NCBI RefSeq assembly: GCF_006740045.1
Contig: NZ_AP019749.1
Coordinates: 372,001 to 436,000, forward strand
DNA: 64,000 nucleotides
Reading direction: 5' to 3'
Source: Comamonas terrigena NBRC 13299
Lineage (GTDB): Bacteria > Pseudomonadota > Gammaproteobacteria > Burkholderiales > Burkholderiaceae_C
Both the position numbers and the translations under genes were made by a program. The notes below the pieces were generated by a model that was not told the DNA's origin, ran no database searches, and saw only the letters and a program-made list of their open reading frames with translations. Below are positions 37,507 to 47,694 of the stretch, in pieces (position 1 is the stretch's first letter; each line of letters starts with the position of its first letter).

Positions 37507-37518
37507 AGAGGGTGGGCC

Positions 37519-37917
37519 TCAGGCCGCCTGGCGCCGGAAAGGGTTGGCACCCTGGCAGCTGGATTGCAGCTTGCCATGGGGCAGGGTGGCCAGGCGCTGG
37601 AACATGCGGCGGCAGTAGCCGCGTATCCACAGGCATTTGTTGATTTCGTCCACCGGCAGGGGGCCGGAGATCACGATGATATCGTCGGCTTCGTCCCAGA
37701 GACCTGCCGAGCGCAGGCGCCGCCGCATGGTCAGGGCCCAGGAATGGATGCGCAGCGGGTTGCCGTGCTGGTGCACCTCGCCGGTGTGCATGTCAAAGGC
37801 AATGGCCACATCTGCGGTTTTCAGCTTGAAGCGGCGCTCACCTGTGACTGCGCTGGGTTTTTCGCGCATGTCATACAGGTAGTAGTTGCCTGCCTTGAGC
37901 TGATATTGCAGATCCAT
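37519..37917 (-). CDS. Conserved hypothetical protein
   Basis: 132-residue soluble protein I cannot assign. It begins MDLQYQLKAGNYYLYDMREK and contains DVAIAFDMHTGEVHQHG and DEADDIIVISGPLPVDEINKC, suggesting a compact alpha/beta fold. Cys residues near 95, 102 and 121 may or may not be functional. No signal peptide. It ends close to the UspA terminator (convergent). About 240 bases with no gene lie upstream of it before pldA. Confidence 0.65.
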   Translation of the reverse strand: MDLQYQLKAGNYYLYDMREKPSAVTGERRFKLKTADVAIAFDMHTGEVHQHGNPLRIHSWALTMRRRLRSAGLWDEADDIIVISGPLPVDEINKCLWIRGYCRRMFQRLATLPHGKLQSSCQGANPFRRQAA

Positions 37918-38155
37918 TGTGGTCCTCTGGGAAGCGCATTGTCAGCGAAACACCGGCAGCAGAACCTGCGATGAAACAGGGATTGATGCCTTTAATCGAA
38001 TATGCCCAGTGCATTGCACTTGTGCATGTGGCGCATTCTGAGGGGCAGATCTGCTGCCGTGCAAGAACGTTCGCCCAGAGAAATCGGAAACAGTCTGTGA
38101 TTCTGTACGAAGGCCAGGACCGGCGGTAGCCCAGCGTCCTGGCCTAAGTGGTTGC

Positions 38156-39379
38156 TCAGAAATCCAGCAGGCTCAGGCCCACGCTGAACACGGTCCGTTT
38201 GTAGTTGTAGTCGATCAGGCTGTCGCCATAGCCGCTGAACAGCTGCACATGCAGGCGCAGATTGCTCTTGCCGCCATTCCAGCCTTCGCCCAGGGTCCGC
38301 AGCCATTCGACGCGGCCGGACCCCTTGCCCTTGCCCAGCGAACCGCGCGCGGTCACGCCCAGGTAGTTCTGGTCGTTGATATTCCAGCCCAGCTTGACTT
38401 CGCCCCGGCCGATGTAATTCTGGATGCCCGGGTTGTCGTCGTCGCCCGAGCCTTCGGGGATGCGTTTCCACAGGCGGGCATTCACCTGCCAGCGTTTGCC
38501 CAGCTCGGCGCCGGTCATCAGGTACCAGCGGTTCCAGCTGCGCGACAGCGGCTCGCTCTGGCCATTGGACTGGTGCACCAGGCCCACGCCGCTGTAGCGC
38601 CAGCGCCAGCCGAACGGCAGCTGGGCGTCGGTGGGGTAGACGTAGAAGATTTCCGGCTCGTGGTCGGTGGTGCGGAACGGGCGTGAGATGTCGCCGTTGA
38701 ACACCTGCCAGTAGGACTGCTGGGTGTAGCCCACCCACAGCGAGTCCTTGCGGCCCGTGCTGGAGTCGGTCAGCAGGCCCGAGGCGATCTTGGTGCGGGC
38801 CGACAGCTGGATGCGCATTTCCTGGGTCTTGTACGGCTGCTCGGTCGAGGCGGCCTTGCCGGGCGAACTGGGCTGCTCGTTCACATGGTCGGCTGTGGTC
38901 AGCGACACCGACATGGGCCGGTAGCCACGGAAGCTGAATGTGCCGCAGTCCGAGCCGGGTTCCAGCTCGAAGAAGCGCGACATTTCGCTGTAGCGTGGAT
39001 CGCGGCAGCCGCCGTTGGTGGGCTGCAGGCCCTGGCCGGAGACATCGGCCACCACCATCGGTTCCTGGGCGGCCTGCTGCACGGTCTGCTGGACACCCTG
39101 CTGTGGCGCAGCCGCCTGCTCCTGGGCACTGGCCGCCGGGGCATGGAACATGGTGGCGGGGGGCGGAGTCAGCGGTTGCTGCTGCTGCGCCCAGCCGTCA
39201 AAGCAGGCCAGACGGGCCTGGTTGTCGGTGGTGGCAGCGCATTGGCGCCAGGCATCGCCGGTCAGCGGCTCTGCGGCCTGGGCAGGAGCGGGCAGGCCCC
39301 AGGCCCCGCAGATGGCCAGCGTGGCCAGGGCCGTGGCGCCTGGCAGCGCGCGGGTGAGAGTGAGTGGGGTTGCCTGCAT
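38156..39379 (-). CDS. pldA: Outer-membrane phospholipase A
   Basis: 407-residue OMPLA. Signal peptide to about residue 35 (APAQAAE), then a Gln/Ala-rich linker to about 110 and a C-terminal beta-barrel. The active site is visible in VHQSNGQSEPLSRSWNRWY near residues 263-281, with the catalytic His, Ser and Asn order of the family. It ends in an aromatic C-terminal residue (LLDF), as expected for outer-membrane insertion. The linker makes it longer than E. coli PldA (289). It is the last gene of a tight set with a small exported protein and rep upstream. Confidence 0.9.
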   Translation of the reverse strand: MQATPLTLTRALPGATALATLAICGAWGLPAPAQAAEPLTGDAWRQCAATTDNQARLACFDGWAQQQQPLTPPPATMFHAPAASAQEQAAAPQQGVQQTVQQAAQEPMVVADVSGQGLQPTNGGCRDPRYSEMSRFFELEPGSDCGTFSFRGYRPMSVSLTTADHVNEQPSSPGKAASTEQPYKTQEMRIQLSARTKIASGLLTDSSTGRKDSLWVGYTQQSYWQVFNGDISRPFRTTDHEPEIFYVYPTDAQLPFGWRWRYSGVGLVHQSNGQSEPLSRSWNRWYLMTGAELGKRWQVNARLWKRIPEGSGDDDNPGIQNYIGRGEVKLGWNINDQNYLGVTARGSLGKGKGSGRVEWLRTLGEGWNGGKSNLRLHVQLFSGYGDSLIDYNYKRTVFSVGLSLLDF

Positions 39380-39398
39380 GGTCAGAAAATTCCAGGGT

Positions 39399-39872
39399 TC
39401 AGGGCGAGCGCTTGCGCAGCACAAAAGGCTGGGTCGGGGCGTCATCGCCGGCTTGGTAATCACCGCGGATCTCGCGGGCACAGCTGTCGTCACTCACCTC
39501 GCCCAGCCAGGTGCCGCTGATGTTGATGCCGTTGGCCGATTCCTCCAGCGTCACGGCGCCACGGTTCACATCGCCCACCATGGCATGGCGGGTGCCGGCG
39601 CGCTCGACCGTGCCTTTGACCGTGCCTTTCCACTCGGGGTGGGGGCCCAGTTGCAGCAGGGCGGCATCGGGCTGGGCGGCCACGGTGGCCGTCCATTCGC
39701 CTTGCAGCTGCGCCGCGCCCATGTCCCAGGCGTCCAGGCAGCCGGCTGCATCGGAGGCACTGTTCTGGGCCTGTACGACGGAGGCCAGCGCACCGGCAGC
39801 GATGAGGGCAAGGGTGCGCAGGCGCGGGGGTACAAACGGAATCAGGGGCATGGGTTCACAGGGCGGTGTCAT
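39399..39872 (-). CDS. Small exported protein of unknown function
   Basis: 157-residue secreted protein with a signal peptide to about residue 36 (LASVVQAQN). The mature part is beta-rich with a GTWLGEVSDDSC segment and a C-terminal basic end, possibly a small lipocalin-like fold; unassigned. The ATG overlaps the rep stop (ATGA), favouring this start over a second ATG seven codons later. It is followed by pldA after 19 bases, suggesting joint expression with the phospholipase. Confidence 0.7.
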   Translation of the reverse strand: MTPPCEPMPLIPFVPPRLRTLALIAAGALASVVQAQNSASDAAGCLDAWDMGAAQLQGEWTATVAAQPDAALLQLGPHPEWKGTVKGTVERAGTRHAMVGDVNRGAVTLEESANGINISGTWLGEVSDDSCAREIRGDYQAGDDAPTQPFVLRKRSP

Positions 39873-41935
39873 GGCGCCGGTTGCTGCACGGTGGAGCGCG
39901 CGGCAAATTCCGCGCGCAGCTTGCGCAGTTTTTCGCGCGGGTCTTCCTTGGCGGTGGCCGCGTCCAGGTTCATTTCCTTGATGAAACGGCTGGGCTGGCA
40001 CTGCACCATGTCGCGGCCCTTCTTGCGGCGCTTGGTCCAGCTGACGGCCAGCGTGCGCTGGGCGCGGGTGATGCCCACGTACATCAGGCGACGCTCTTCC
40101 TGCAGGCGGGCGGCAATGTCGTCGCTCACCTTTTCCTGCTTGCCGTTGTCGTCGTCCAGCTTGAAGGGCAGCATGCCTTCGGTCACGCCGACCAGCACCA
40201 CATGCGGCCATTCCAGGCCCTTGGAGGCGTGCAGCGTCGACAGGACCACCATGTCCTGTTCCTTCTCGCGCTCGCTGATGGTGGAGAGCAGGGCAATGTT
40301 CTGGGCCACTTCCAGCAGGCTCTTGACTTCGGTCTGGGTGGTGGTGCCGGCCGCGTCTTCGATCTGGCCGCCAGCGCGCTGGCTCATCCAGTCACAGAAC
40401 TCCAGCACATTGCTCCAGCGGGCAGCGGCCACGGACTCGCTGTCCTCGCTGTCGTACAGGTGCTGCTCGTAGCCGATCTCCTTGAGCCAGTCGAGCATGA
40501 AGGTCCGGCTGGCCTCGGCGCCCAGCGTGTGGCGGGCCCGGTATTCCAGGTCATTGAGGTAGCGGCCGAACTCGAGCAGGCTTTCGTGCGCCTTCTTCGG
40601 TACCACGGCTTCGAGCATGTGGCTGAACAGTGCGCCGAACATCGACAGCTTGTGCTGGCCGGAGAATTCGCCCAGCTTGCCCAGCGTGGTGTGGCCGATG
40701 CCGCGGCGCGGGGTGGTGATGGCGCGCAGGAAGGCCGGGTCATCGTCGTTGTTGATCCACAGCCGGAACCAGGCGCACAGGTCCTTGATTTCGGCCCGGT
40801 CGAAGAAGCTGGTGCCGCCCGAGACCTTGTACGGGATGTTGGCCTTGCGCAGCGCCTTTTCAAACGGCTTGGCCTGGTGGTTGGCGCGGTAGAGGATGGC
40901 GAAATCCTTCCACGCCGGCTGCGGGTTGACGCCCGCGCGCAGGCTCTGGATGCGGGCCACGGCGCGTTCGGCCTCATGTTCTTCGGTGTCGCAGTCGACC
41001 ACGCGCACCGGCTCGCCCTCGCCCAGTTCCGAGAACAGGGTCTTGGGAAACAGCTTGGGGTTGGGGCCGATCACATTGTTGGCGGCACGCAGAATGGCCG
41101 AGGTGGAGCGGTAGTTCTGCTCCAGCTTGATGAGCTTGAGGTGGGGGTAGTCGATGGGCAGCTTCTTCAAGTTGTCCAGCGTGGCGCCGCGCCAGCCGTA
41201 AATGGACTGGTCGTCGTCCCCCACGGCCGTGAAATGCGCGCGCTCGCCCACCAGCATCTTCAGCAGCTCGTACTGCGTGGCATTGGTGTCCTGGTACTCG
41301 TCGACCAGCACATGGCCCAGGATGCGCTGCCATTTCTCGCGCACCTCGGGGTGGCCGCGCAGCAGGCGCATGGGCATGCCGATCAGGTCGTCAAAGTCCA
41401 CGCTCTGGTAGGCGGTCAGGCGCTCTTCGTAGCGCTGCATGATCAGGGCGATGCTGCGCTGGTGGTCGTCCTGGGCCAGGGCCAGGGCCTTGCGGCTGTC
41501 CCAGCCGGCGTTCTTCCAGTTGCTGATGGTCCATTGCCACTGGCGGGCGGTGGCCACGTCGGTGGTGCCGCCGGCGCAGTCCTTGAGGATGCCGGTCACA
41601 TCGTCGGCATCCAGGATGCTGAAGCTGGGCTTGAGCCCCAGTGCATGGCCGTCTTCGCGCACCATGCGCACCCCGAGGGCGTGGAAGGTGCAGACCAGCA
41701 CATCCTTGGCCTGGCGGCCGATCAGTCCGGCCGCGCGCTCGCGCATTTCGGCCGCGGCCTTGTTGGTGAAGGTGATGGCCGCAATGCGCCGCGGGGCCAT
41801 GCCGTTCTCGATCAGCTTGGCAATCTTGTGCGTGATCACCCGTGTTTTGCCCGAGCCGGCACCAGCCAGCACAAGGCAGGGCCCTTCGGTGTAGTGGACG
41901 GCTTGGAGTTGGGCCAGGTTCAGACCAGCGGACAT
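39869..41935 (-). CDS. rep: ATP-dependent DNA helicase Rep (UvrD/Rep family)
   Basis: 688-residue superfamily 1A helicase, 3'-5', assisting replication forks past protein blocks. Walker A GAGSGKT at residues 25-31, motif Ia ITFTNKAAAEM near 56, Walker B VDEYQDTN near 211, motif III DDQSIYGWRGA near 246, motif IV YRSTSAI near 278, motif V/VI TLHASKGLEWPHV and YVGITRAQRTL in the last third. Length and N-terminus fit Rep better than UvrD; PcrA-like naming is possible. First gene of the rep - exported protein - pldA set. Confidence 0.9.
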   Translation of the reverse strand: MSAGLNLAQLQAVHYTEGPCLVLAGAGSGKTRVITHKIAKLIENGMAPRRIAAITFTNKAAAEMRERAAGLIGRQAKDVLVCTFHALGVRMVREDGHALGLKPSFSILDADDVTGILKDCAGGTTDVATARQWQWTISNWKNAGWDSRKALALAQDDHQRSIALIMQRYEERLTAYQSVDFDDLIGMPMRLLRGHPEVREKWQRILGHVLVDEYQDTNATQYELLKMLVGERAHFTAVGDDDQSIYGWRGATLDNLKKLPIDYPHLKLIKLEQNYRSTSAILRAANNVIGPNPKLFPKTLFSELGEGEPVRVVDCDTEEHEAERAVARIQSLRAGVNPQPAWKDFAILYRANHQAKPFEKALRKANIPYKVSGGTSFFDRAEIKDLCAWFRLWINNDDDPAFLRAITTPRRGIGHTTLGKLGEFSGQHKLSMFGALFSHMLEAVVPKKAHESLLEFGRYLNDLEYRARHTLGAEASRTFMLDWLKEIGYEQHLYDSEDSESVAAARWSNVLEFCDWMSQRAGGQIEDAAGTTTQTEVKSLLEVAQNIALLSTISEREKEQDMVVLSTLHASKGLEWPHVVLVGVTEGMLPFKLDDDNGKQEKVSDDIAARLQEERRLMYVGITRAQRTLAVSWTKRRKKGRDMVQCQPSRFIKEMNLDAATAKEDPREKLRKLRAEFAARSTVQQPAP

Positions 41936-42357
41936 GAATGCAGAACGACGTCGCCTCGGCGGGCGGAATCATTAAAGGTGGTTGGACGCAAATGATACGG
42001 AGTTGGGTGCGAGAGCATGGCGCGGCTTTCCGGATTTCTTCTGCAGATCAGTGTTAATCAAGGTATTCGTCTGTAAATGCATGCAGTGCCGGGGAAGGCG
42101 CTAGCCGCGGGGCAGGCGTTCCTGGGGCCAGAGCATGAGGGCCTGCTGCGGACGCTGCGCCTGCTGTGCCAACAGATATCTTGTGCAAGGTTTTCACCAT
42201 GGCGGGCGATCGGTGGACAAGGCGCTTGCCGCCCGCCGGGCGGCCTGTCCGGACACCGCCGCAGCGCCCGCGGCACCCGGCCACGGCCTTGTGCTTTGCG
42301 GGACACCGGATTTTTCCGGGGCTGCATCGTGCTGCGGTGCAGCGACAATCCTGGCCT
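41936..42357. other. Intergenic region without a supported gene
   Basis: About 420 bases between divergent rep and the AEC permease. It holds short frames only, including a 48-codon minus-strand frame ending at 42054 without a ribosome binding site. The rep promoter is expected near 41940-42060, where the sequence is richest in A and T. Nothing else recognised. Confidence 0.5.
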
Positions 42358-43314
42358 GTGCTGTCCGTTCTGATCGTTACCTTTCCCTTCTTCGCGCTGG
42401 TGCTGTGTGGCTATATCGCTACGCGGGGCGGTGTGCTGCCGCTGTCGGCCATTTCGGGCCTGAACACCTTTGTGCTGTTCTTTGCCCTGCCATGCATGCT
42501 TTACCGCTTCGGGGCGCAAACCCCGATTGCCCAGCTGCTGGATCCGGTGGTGGCCGGGGTGTACCTGCTGTGCGGGCTGGCGCTGGTGGCCGCCACCCTG
42601 GCGCTGACGCTGCGGCGCTGGGGCTGGAACGACGCCGCCTTTGGCGCGCTGGTGGCCGCTTTTCCCAATTCCGGCTTCATGGGCGTGCCGCTGCTGGTGG
42701 CACTGCTGGGCGAGGGCAGCGCCGGTCCGGTGATACTGACCATGGCGCTGGACATGGTGATCACCACCTCGCTGTGCATTGCACTGTCGCGGCTGGGCGA
42801 GGGGGAGGGCGGGGCCGTGCAGGCGCTGCGCAAGGCACTCAGGGGCATGCTGTCCAACCCCATGCCCTGGTCGATTGCGCTGGGGGCCGTGGCATCGGCC
42901 CTGGCGTTCGAGCTGCCCGGACCCATAGACAAAACCGTGGCCATGCTGGCGGGCGCTGCCTCGCCGGTGGCGCTGTTCACCATCGGGGCGGTCCTGGCGC
43001 GTTCGCAGATGAACCTGCACGAACAGCTGGCCCCGCGCGACTATGTGCCGATTGCACTGGTCAAGCTGCTGGTGCACCCGCTGCTGGTGTGGTCCGCCTG
43101 CCAGGCGGCCGTGGCGCTGGGCCTGCCGCTGTCGACCGAGGCCATGGTGGCGCTGGTGCTGGTGTCGGCCCTGCCCAGTGCCAGCAATGTGTCGCTGCTG
43201 ACCGAACGTTTTGGTGCCCATGGCGGGCGCGTGGCGCGCATCATCCTGGTCAGCACCGCGCTGGCGTTTGTCACGTTCTCGGCGGCAGTGACCTGGCTGG
43301 CGCCGGCCGCGTAG
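42358..43314 (+). CDS. AEC-family (auxin efflux carrier-like) transporter
   Basis: 318-residue inner-membrane permease with about ten hydrophobic segments in two halves. Family features are FVLFFALPCMLYRF near residue 38, FPNSGFMGVPLL near 103 and LPSASNVSLLTERFG near 281, the last matching the repeated half. AEC proteins in bacteria move dicarboxylates such as malonate or malate; the substrate here is unknown. The GTG start (MLSVLIVTFPFF) is chosen because the hydrophobic domain begins there; the upstream frame is open but low-quality. No strong ribosome binding site. Confidence 0.88.
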   Translation: MLSVLIVTFPFFALVLCGYIATRGGVLPLSAISGLNTFVLFFALPCMLYRFGAQTPIAQLLDPVVAGVYLLCGLALVAATLALTLRRWGWNDAAFGALVAAFPNSGFMGVPLLVALLGEGSAGPVILTMALDMVITTSLCIALSRLGEGEGGAVQALRKALRGMLSNPMPWSIALGAVASALAFELPGPIDKTVAMLAGAASPVALFTIGAVLARSQMNLHEQLAPRDYVPIALVKLLVHPLLVWSACQAAVALGLPLSTEAMVALVLVSALPSASNVSLLTERFGAHGGRVARIILVSTALAFVTFSAAVTWLAPAA

Positions 43315-43364
43315 GCGGGCAGCCCAGACAGAACCGGTCTTTTCCGTCTTGCCGCGCTTGGGAG

Positions 43365-43382
43365 GCGAGGGGCCTCGCTTTT
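43365..43382 (+). terminator. Terminator candidate of the AEC permease gene
   Basis: GCGAGG and CCTCGC separated by two bases and followed by TTTT, 50 bases after the permease stop. The stem must open slightly to form a loop, so strength is uncertain. Confidence 0.45.
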
Positions 43383-43546
43383 CGGGGAGGCCTCCGGACC
43401 CCGACGGAGCGCGGTGAAAAAACAGCGGCCGGTGCAGACGTCGCTGGCACCGGCCGATGGGGATGGCTCCGCTGGCGGGGCCGGAAGCCCGGACCTGCTT
43501 TGCGGCAGTGCCTGAGAACGGTCCGGTCTGCGGGCCGTGGCGCCGC

Positions 43547-45031
<1,485 letters not shown>

Positions 45032-47245
45032 TTACAGGCTTTGCGGGTCCACATCCACCAGCCAGCGCACTAGGCTTTTGTGCTGGGGCTGGCCGCGCAC
45101 CCAGTGCAGCCAGGGCTGCCAGGCATGCAGGAAGCGCTGCAGCGCGCGGCGGTCGGTGGCTTCGATCAGCATCTGCGCCCGTTCGACATCGGCCACGCGC
45201 TGCATGGCCATGGGGATGGGCGGGTACAGAAACACATCGTCCAGATGGGGCAGCTCGCCCTGGCGTGCCGCATCGCTGGCGGCGCGCAGAAAGTCCTGGG
45301 CGGCCTCCTGGGTCCGGGCGTCGGCGCGCACCAGGGCCTGGAAGGCGAAGGGAGGCATGCCCGCATCCTCGCGCTCGCGCAGTTGGCGCTGGGCAAAGCG
45401 CGGGTAGTCGTGCTGGCGCAGCGCCTGGAACACCATGTGCTCCGGATCCTGGGTCTGCACCCACATCTCGGGCCGACTGTCCTGGGCGGCGACATACGAG
45501 CCATCGCGCCCCGCGCGGCCGGCGGCCTGCATCAGCAGGCAGAACAGGCGCTCCGGCGCACGGAAATCGCTGCTGAACAGGGCTCCGTCGGGCTGTACGG
45601 CGGCCACTAGCGTGATGCGGCGGAAGTCGTGGCCCTTGGCGACCATCTGCGTGCCCACCAGCACATCGATCTCGCCGCTGTGCACCTGGTCCAACTGCTG
45701 CTCCAGCGCGCCCTTGAGCCGGGTGGTGTCGGCGTCGATACGGCCCACGCGGGCCGGGTTGCCGTCGGGGCGCTGCACATTGCGCAGCAGCCGCTCCAGC
45801 TCTTCCTCCAGCTGCTCCGTGCCCTTGCCCAGCGGCAGGATGTCGGGGTTGCCGCATTCCGGGCAGGCATGCGGCACGCGCTGGGTAAAGCCGCAGTGGT
45901 GGCAGCGCAGCGTGCGGTCGCCCTTGTGGAACACCTGGTGGGCGCTGCAATGGGGGCAGTCGCTCTTCCAGTTGCAGTCGGCGCAGAACAGCACCGGAGC
46001 AAAGCCCCGGCGGTTGAGCAGCACCAGCGCCTGCTCGCCGCGCTGCACGCGTTCGGTGATGGCCGCGATCAGCGGCGGGGAGAACACCGCTTTGCGGGGC
46101 TGCTGGCGCATGTCCACCAGGCGCACGCGCGGCAGCTCGGCCGCGCCAATGCGGCTGGGCATGTGCAGCCGCAGGTAGCGGCCCGGTCCGCCGCTGTCGG
46201 CGGGCTCGCTGGCGTGCCAGCTCTCCAGCGACGGGGTGGCGCTGCCCAGAATCACCTGGGCGCCCTGGGAACGGGCCCGCCACACGGCCAGGTCGCGGGC
46301 GGAATAGCGTGCCCCCTCCTGCTGCTTGTAGCTGGGGTCGTGCTCTTCGTCGACCACGATGACCTGGAGCCCCGGCAGGCTGGCGAACACCGCCATGCGC
46401 GTGCCCAGCAGCACGCGGGCCTGGCCGGTGTGGGCCGCCAGCCAGCTTTTCAGGCGCTGCGGGTTGGTCATGCCGCTGTGCATGCTGACCACGGCCTGCG
46501 GGCCGAACTGCGGGGCAAAGCGGGCCGTGAAGCGTTCCAGCAGCTGGGGAGTGAGGTTGATTTCCGGCACCATCACCAGCGCCTGGGTCGGAAAGCCGGT
46601 GTCGGTGGCGGCCAGCAGCGCCTGCTGCACGCGCTGCATATAGACCTCGGTCTTGCCACTGCCGGTGGCGCCGTACAGCAGAAAGGGGCCGGGGTGCTGG
46701 TCCATCTGGGCGCACACGCCCTGCTGCTCGGCGCTGAGTGCAATCGTAGGGGGCAAGGCGGGCGCTGGCGCTGCGGCGTCGGCCACGGCCTGGGCATCCA
46801 GCGCGGCCTGGGCCTTTTTGCTGAGTTTCTTGGACTTGGGCGCCAGCCGGCGGGCCAACTGTTCGGCCGTCATGTCCTTCAGGGCAGGGGGCAGGCCGGT
46901 CAGCGCAATCTCGCCCAGGCTGCGCTGGTAGTACTGGGCGGCGAACGCCACCAGGCGGCGCCAGCGGGCGTCCAGCGGAGGCAGGCCATCGAGCACGCTG
47001 CGCACGGGCTTGAGCTGGGCATTCGGCACCGGCTCGGCATCGGCCGGGCTGTCCCAGACCACGCCCAGCAGCTCCCGGTTGCCCAGCGGCACCCGCACCA
47101 GCGTGCCGGGGGGCAGGGCGGTGGTGTGCGTGTAGGTCAACAGCCCGCCCACACCGCTGTGTACCGGCGTGTGCACGGCCACCTGGACCCGGAACACGGG
47201 GGCGGAATCAGGGGATGGAGAGGCGGAATCGGGCGGAAGCGGCAT
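45032..47245 (-). CDS. priA: Primosomal protein N' (PriA helicase)
   Basis: 737-residue replication-restart helicase. It has an N-terminal 3'-OH-binding domain (RVQVAVHTPVHSGVGGLLTY near residue 18), Walker A GATGSGKTEV near 193, DEEH Walker B near 298 and GSATPSLE near 328. A zinc cluster of eight Cys lies between about 418 and 465 (CADC, CPHC, CHHC, CPEC). The later helicase motifs GTQMVAKGHDF and LLMQAAGRAGRDG follow. The ATG reading MPLPPDSASP is chosen; an alternative start lies eight codons upstream. It is preceded by the DnaA-box region. Confidence 0.95.
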   Translation of the reverse strand: MPLPPDSASPSPDSAPVFRVQVAVHTPVHSGVGGLLTYTHTTALPPGTLVRVPLGNRELLGVVWDSPADAEPVPNAQLKPVRSVLDGLPPLDARWRRLVAFAAQYYQRSLGEIALTGLPPALKDMTAEQLARRLAPKSKKLSKKAQAALDAQAVADAAAPAPALPPTIALSAEQQGVCAQMDQHPGPFLLYGATGSGKTEVYMQRVQQALLAATDTGFPTQALVMVPEINLTPQLLERFTARFAPQFGPQAVVSMHSGMTNPQRLKSWLAAHTGQARVLLGTRMAVFASLPGLQVIVVDEEHDPSYKQQEGARYSARDLAVWRARSQGAQVILGSATPSLESWHASEPADSGGPGRYLRLHMPSRIGAAELPRVRLVDMRQQPRKAVFSPPLIAAITERVQRGEQALVLLNRRGFAPVLFCADCNWKSDCPHCSAHQVFHKGDRTLRCHHCGFTQRVPHACPECGNPDILPLGKGTEQLEEELERLLRNVQRPDGNPARVGRIDADTTRLKGALEQQLDQVHSGEIDVLVGTQMVAKGHDFRRITLVAAVQPDGALFSSDFRAPERLFCLLMQAAGRAGRDGSYVAAQDSRPEMWVQTQDPEHMVFQALRQHDYPRFAQRQLREREDAGMPPFAFQALVRADARTQEAAQDFLRAASDAARQGELPHLDDVFLYPPIPMAMQRVADVERAQMLIEATDRRALQRFLHAWQPWLHWVRGQPQHKSLVRWLVDVDPQSL

Positions 47246-47290
47246 GCAGCAAGGATTTCCACAGGGCACGCCCGGTGTGATGCGGGTTTC

Positions 47291-47299
47291 TGTGGATAA
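47291..47299 (-). promoter_or_regulatory. Consensus DnaA box
   Basis: Minus strand reads TTATCCACA, the strongest DnaA-binding 9-mer. It lies 46 bases upstream of the priA start. Confidence 0.65.
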
Positions 47300-47479
47300 C
47301 TTTGTGGGGATTATCTGCTGGAACGCAGTGGCAGCCCGTCGATGTGGAACAGGCTGCGGTTACCACGTAAGCATAGAAAAAATTTATATTTAAACAAAAA
47401 CAATGGCTTATAACGACTTTGCGTCATGTGGCGCTCAGCAAAAGCAGAGCAGGCCAGCCCATGCCTGCCTGCCCGCTTC

Positions 47480-47488
47480 TGTGCATAA
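47480..47488 (-). promoter_or_regulatory. Consensus DnaA box
   Basis: Minus strand reads TTATGCACA, matching the TTATNCACA consensus. It has the same orientation as the box at 47291 and lies on the other side of the AT-rich core. Confidence 0.55.
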
Positions 47489-47583
47489 GTGGGATGTGCA
47501 AATCCGTCAAGGGCTTGCCAAAGAGCGAAAAACAACGCCGCCGGCAGGTGCCTGGATGCGTCTTCGTCGCCATTGGCGGGTAA

Positions 47584-47601
47584 TGCAAGTGGGTACTTGC
47601 A
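47584..47601. other. Short inverted repeat
   Basis: TGCAAGT and ACTTGCA, perfect 7-base arms around GGGT, in the AT-rich priA-hemE gap. No T-tract follows; it may be a protein-binding site. Function unknown. Confidence 0.35.
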
Positions 47602-47641
47602 ATTTGCCCGCTGTTGTAAACATTTTCTGACACTCGGCAAC

Positions 47642-47666
47642 AAAAAAGCCGTGGCGTCACCACGGC
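47642..47666 (-). terminator. Rho-independent terminator of hemE
   Basis: On the minus strand a 7-base GCCGTGG/CCACGGC stem with a 5-base loop is followed by a run of six T, about 30 bases after the hemE stop. Confidence 0.85.
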
Positions 47667-47694
47667 CGGATGGCACCCCCACAGGGGCAGGGGC

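Larger units (their letters stand above)
47246..47694. other. AT-rich priA-hemE intergenic region with DnaA boxes
   Basis: 449 bases with no supported gene. An AT-rich core near 47372-47412 (for example AAAAAATTTATATTTAAAC) is flanked by consensus DnaA boxes at 47291 and 47480. Weaker relatives occur at about 47254 (TTTCCACA) and 47305 (TGTGGGGAT). A 7-base inverted repeat (TGCAAGT-N4-ACTTGCA) lies at 47584-47601 and the hemE terminator at 47642. The AT-rich part is also where a priA promoter would be expected. Confidence 0.65.

Noticed and set aside
42054..42284. Short minus-strand frame between rep and the AEC permease
   Set aside because: No ribosome binding site, Ala/Pro-rich and not resembling any protein I know; kept only as a note in the intergenic entry.
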